Shown piece by piece: positions 18,868 to 20,696 of a stretch of 20,696 nucleotides of DNA. Source of the stretch: Chara braunii (Eukaryota; Streptophyta; Charophyceae; Charales; Characeae); contig BFEA01000732.1 of assembly GCA_003427395.1 (NCBI GenBank), positions 554,251-574,946 on the forward strand. Reading direction: 5' to 3'. The first letter of the stretch is position 1. Each line of letters starts with the position of its first letter. The notes under the pieces were generated by a model that saw only the letters and a list, made by a program, of their open reading frames with translations, made no database searches and was not told where the DNA came from. The position numbers and the translations under genes were made by a program.

Positions 18868-19034
18868 TTGGCGTTGTTTCTGCGCCAGATTCATGATCGG
18901 TAGGGCCCTTCTTTTTCAAAATCGCGTACGCGGGCCTCATTCGATACTTCAGAGTTACCACGCCCAGCCTCTTTTACATGAAAATGAATCTGGCGCAGTT
19001 TCTGCGCCAGATTCATGATCCGGTAGGGCCCTTG
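18868..19034 (+). repeat. Two-copy direct repeat within the foldback element
   Basis: Copies at 18868-18914 and 18988-19034 share TTTCTGCGCCAGATTCATGA followed by GGTAGGGCCCTT. The second is a better palindrome than the first. Confidence 0.8.
18984..19016. repeat. Perfect 15-bp hairpin
   Basis: ATGAATCTGGCGCAG (18984-18998) and CTGCGCCAGATTCAT (19002-19016) pair exactly over a TTT loop. It is the longest perfect stem found in the window. It is not followed by a T run, so it is not a terminator-like structure. Confidence 0.9.
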
Positions 19035-19139
19035 GAGCGACGCGTGGGCCTGTAGTACCCCACATGCAAGTCATTGGGCCGGTAGTACCAAACGGCTAAA
19101 CTTTAGGCGGCTAAAACCGAAAAGGTTTTGGCGTGGGTG

Positions 19140-19634
19140 CCTTCTACCGATTATCCCAGCGTGTTATGCATGCCACGTGTCATCCCTGGCATGCCAACGC
19201 AGTAACTCTATAGAGTCTACCACGTCAGCGTCAAAGACTTAAAAGGTCTACGAGGGGGGGATGCCCCATCAACAATGCATGTCTACAACATACACAACAC
19301 TNNCATGCCACGTCAGACCATGCCTTGCCAGAATGTCACATTAGCATTCCACGTAGGCAGTGCGCCACATATGCGGTTCTGATCTCACATTTCTCTCCCT
19401 CTAGACCAGCACCACATCAGCCTAGTGCCAACGAAACTCCTGCCGGTATCTCGAAGTCTTCAGTGTAGCCACACCATCATCTTCAATGAAGGTTGCCCGC
19501 ATGTGTGGTACTCAACGTCTAGACCTGCGGTATTGACCACGCACGTTCATAAACGTGTTTCGTCCTGCACATGTGGCATCTCCCACTTACCTCGGTGCCA
19601 TGTCGGCACGTGGAAACAGATTGCTATTAAGGAG
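19140..19634 (-). other. Leader-side DNA of the - strand element; no gene found
   Basis: Downstream (- strand sense) of the primer binding site of element 3. No gag frame is visible. Scattered GCCACGT, CCACGTCAG and CCACATCAG motifs resemble diverged units of the LTR array. A donor-like GGTAAGT lies on the - strand (complement of 19585-19590 gives GTAAGT) after an ATGGCACCGAG, compatible with a leader intron whose acceptor would match the TTTTTCAG seen before gag of element 1. Two Ns at 19302-19303. Confidence 0.35.
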
Positions 19635-19637
19635 TAT

Positions 19638-19649
19638 GCTCCGATACCA
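19638..19649 (-). other. Primer binding site of element 3
   Basis: The - strand reads TGGTATCGGAGC, one change from the plant initiator-Met tRNA site TGGTATCAGAGC. It sits three bases after the CA end of the adjacent LTR, the expected geometry. This sets the orientation (- strand) and makes the LTR a 5' LTR. Confidence 0.75.
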
Positions 19650-20100
19650 AAGTGTAATGAACCTAGACTGGAAGATACTCAACAGACGTCGAAGCACAAG
19701 GAGACTCAGATCTGCACAATGTCTCCANCTAATGTGAAGTGATATCTGAAACAATATCTCGTTACCAAAGGTGAAGAGAGTGGAGGGAGAATAGACAGAA
19801 GAGAAGGTGGAAGAGATAATCAATGAGNATNGAGCNTNCNANAGTANCCTANTAAAACCCCTCTTCTTCTCCGGGCTTCCTCTCACCTCCACATCATCAA
19901 CCAATATACGATACAAGTCTGATAAGTTTTGATCACACCGAAGTTCCACGTGGCACTATTATCTCGTGGAGATCATGAAGACACCAGCAGCATATGGTAA
20001 CAACGTCAACCTCAGATGAGTACCATATCCCAATCATCCACAGATCCCGATCCCCCTCCTTGTCGCATTCAGTGACCACATGTGGACAGCGTGTCCTACG

Positions 20101-20335
20101 TCACGTCAACAATAGAGACAGGTGGCATGTGCCGCACCAACAATGAAGACAGGTGGCAGCACCACATTAGCAATGCAATGTAGTTAGGTTGCAGCGCCGC
20201 ATCAATAATGGAGACAAGTGGCATGTGCCACATCAGCAGTGTAGACAAATGACATGCGCCATGCCAGCCGTGTAGACAGGTGCCATGCTCCACATCAGCA
20301 AGGTAGACAGGTTGCAGCGCCACATCAGCAATGCC
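20101..20335 (-). repeat. 30-31 bp tandem array in LTR3
   Basis: About eight degenerate units start at 20101, 20131, 20161 (35 bp), 20196, 20227, 20258, 20289 and 20319. On + the unit core is GCCACATCAGCAATGTAGAC followed by AGGTGGCATG. On - this reads TTGCTGATGTGGC, matching TTGCTGACGTGGC of the two-copy LTR1 repeat. The 75-residue frame on - across it is a periodic artefact. Confidence 0.85.
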
Positions 20336-20417
20336 TAGCGCTCAGAACAGAAAGCGCCAGCATGCTGCCACAGTCCCGCATCGCCATCCACACTCTCTCC
20401 ACAGTGCCTGTGCACAG

Positions 20418-20498
20418 TCAGCGTCAAGCAAGCATTTTGCCAGCGTCGAGCCAGCGTCAAGCCAGCGTCAATGCCAGCGTCAGAGTCGAGCCAGCGTC
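20418..20498 (-). repeat. GACGCTGG short tandem repeats in LTR3
   Basis: Six CAGCGTC copies on + (starts near 20418, 20441, 20452, 20463, 20474 and 20491), mostly as GCCAGCGTCAA at 11-base spacing. LTR1 has the same GACGCTGG motif twice near 5602-5630. The position between the TATA-like box and the 30-bp array is the same in both LTRs. Confidence 0.8.
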
Positions 20499-20543
20499 AA
20501 AGCAGCATAGCAAGACTGAATGTTGACCACCTGGAGACCCAGC

Positions 20544-20553
20544 CTTATGTAGC
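20544..20553 (-). promoter_or_regulatory. TATA-like core of LTR3 promoter
   Basis: On the - strand GCTACATAAG, identical to LTR1 at 5515-5524, in diverged flanks. Conservation of this 10-mer against a background of weak similarity supports a core promoter role. Confidence 0.5.
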
Positions 20554-20696
20554 ATTTGGCGAGGCTGTCTGGCCTCAGGTTCCCTTTCCACAGTCGTGCA
20601 GATTGACTCACAGCCGAGGGCCTGGATTGTATAGTTGCAGATTTCCCCTTTGTCCTGATGCTGTCTGGGTACCTGCATACAAACAAGTGTGTGCGT

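Larger units (their letters stand above)
18725..19139. mobile_element. 415-bp foldback element with 66-bp inverted arms
   Basis: The left arm 18725-18790 and the right arm 19074-19139 are inverse copies without gaps and with only a handful of mismatches; both contain CCAAAACCTTTTCGGTTTT and GTTTGGTACTACCGGCCCAA. The interior has no coding potential but holds a 45-bp direct repeat and a perfect hairpin. No convincing target site duplication flanks the arms (GTCA before, CCTT after), so the ends may have decayed or the element may be a rearranged inverted duplication. Confidence 0.7.
19653..20696 (-). mobile_element. 5' LTR of element 3 (LTR3), truncated by the window end
   Basis: On the - strand it shares with LTR1 the order TATA-like GCTACATAAG, GACGCTGG repeats, TTGTTGACGTG repeat block, a GATAA...TGCCAC stretch, a GGAGAAG stretch, a CT-rich stretch and the end GGTTCATT(A/G)CA. 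The distance from the TATA-like box to the end is about 900 bp versus about 713 bp in LTR1; the expanded repeat array explains the difference. The left (U3) part lies beyond 20696. A cluster of Ns at 19828-19852 lies inside. Confidence 0.75.

Noticed and set aside
20096-20323. 75-residue periodic protein on the - strand
   Set aside because: The roughly 10-residue period is the 30-bp DNA array read in frame; no start context or family.
20101-20335. CRISPR array
   Set aside because: Units are contiguous and degenerate without unique spacers, and the sequence is eukaryotic; it is a minisatellite in an LTR.

Overview
The window is a nuclear, repeat-dense eukaryotic stretch that looks like a graveyard of nested transposable elements. 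No host gene is supported. Two different, heavily decayed Ty3/gypsy LTR retrotransposons lie on the + strand. A diverged relative of the first contributes a 5' LTR on the - strand at the right edge. Long introns and UTR-like stretches, CT-rich tracts, (CA)n, and plant-type LTR retrotransposon features (a chromodomain-bearing pol, an initiator-Met-like primer binding site) suggest the green lineage. My guess is a charophyte alga or similar large repeat-rich genome, but this is inference and not proven here. Scattered N bases sit mostly inside repeats.

Layout. 1-6228: the 3' part of a chromovirus-like element: leader, gag with coiled coil and CCHC knuckle, protease, RT-RNase H, integrase, a broken chromodomain-like tail, a purine-rich tract and a 1,066-bp 3' LTR (5163-6228). 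6419-7013: a 579-bp foldback element flanked by a perfect 8-bp direct repeat and containing GTTGAAT arrays and (CA)33. 7148-7230: a tRNA-derived SINE-like head on the - strand. 7557-15766: a second gypsy element with its own PBS-like site, gag, protease, RT, RNase H, a cysteine-rich insert, integrase, and about 2.1 kb of further decayed coding sequence after the integrase that I do not recognise. 15767-18657: no gene recognised, with repeated pyrimidine-rich tracts. 18725-19139: a second foldback element with 66-bp inverted arms and a perfect 15-bp hairpin. 19140-19652: gene-free leader-like DNA. 19653-20696: the - strand LTR, running off the window end.

How the parts relate. Both pol regions encode the usual copy-and-paste machinery (protease, RT, RNase H, integrase), but each carries several stops and frameshifts, and element 1 lacks the RT segment with the first catalytic aspartate, so neither copy can be autonomous. 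The most interesting signals are: (a) the + strand LTR at 5.2-6.2 kb and the - strand LTR at 19.65-20.7 kb are homologous in layout, and a repeat present twice in the first has grown to about eight copies in the second; (b) the second element carries a Cys-rich module between RNase H and integrase and a long accessory region after integrase; (c) both foldback elements have defined ends.
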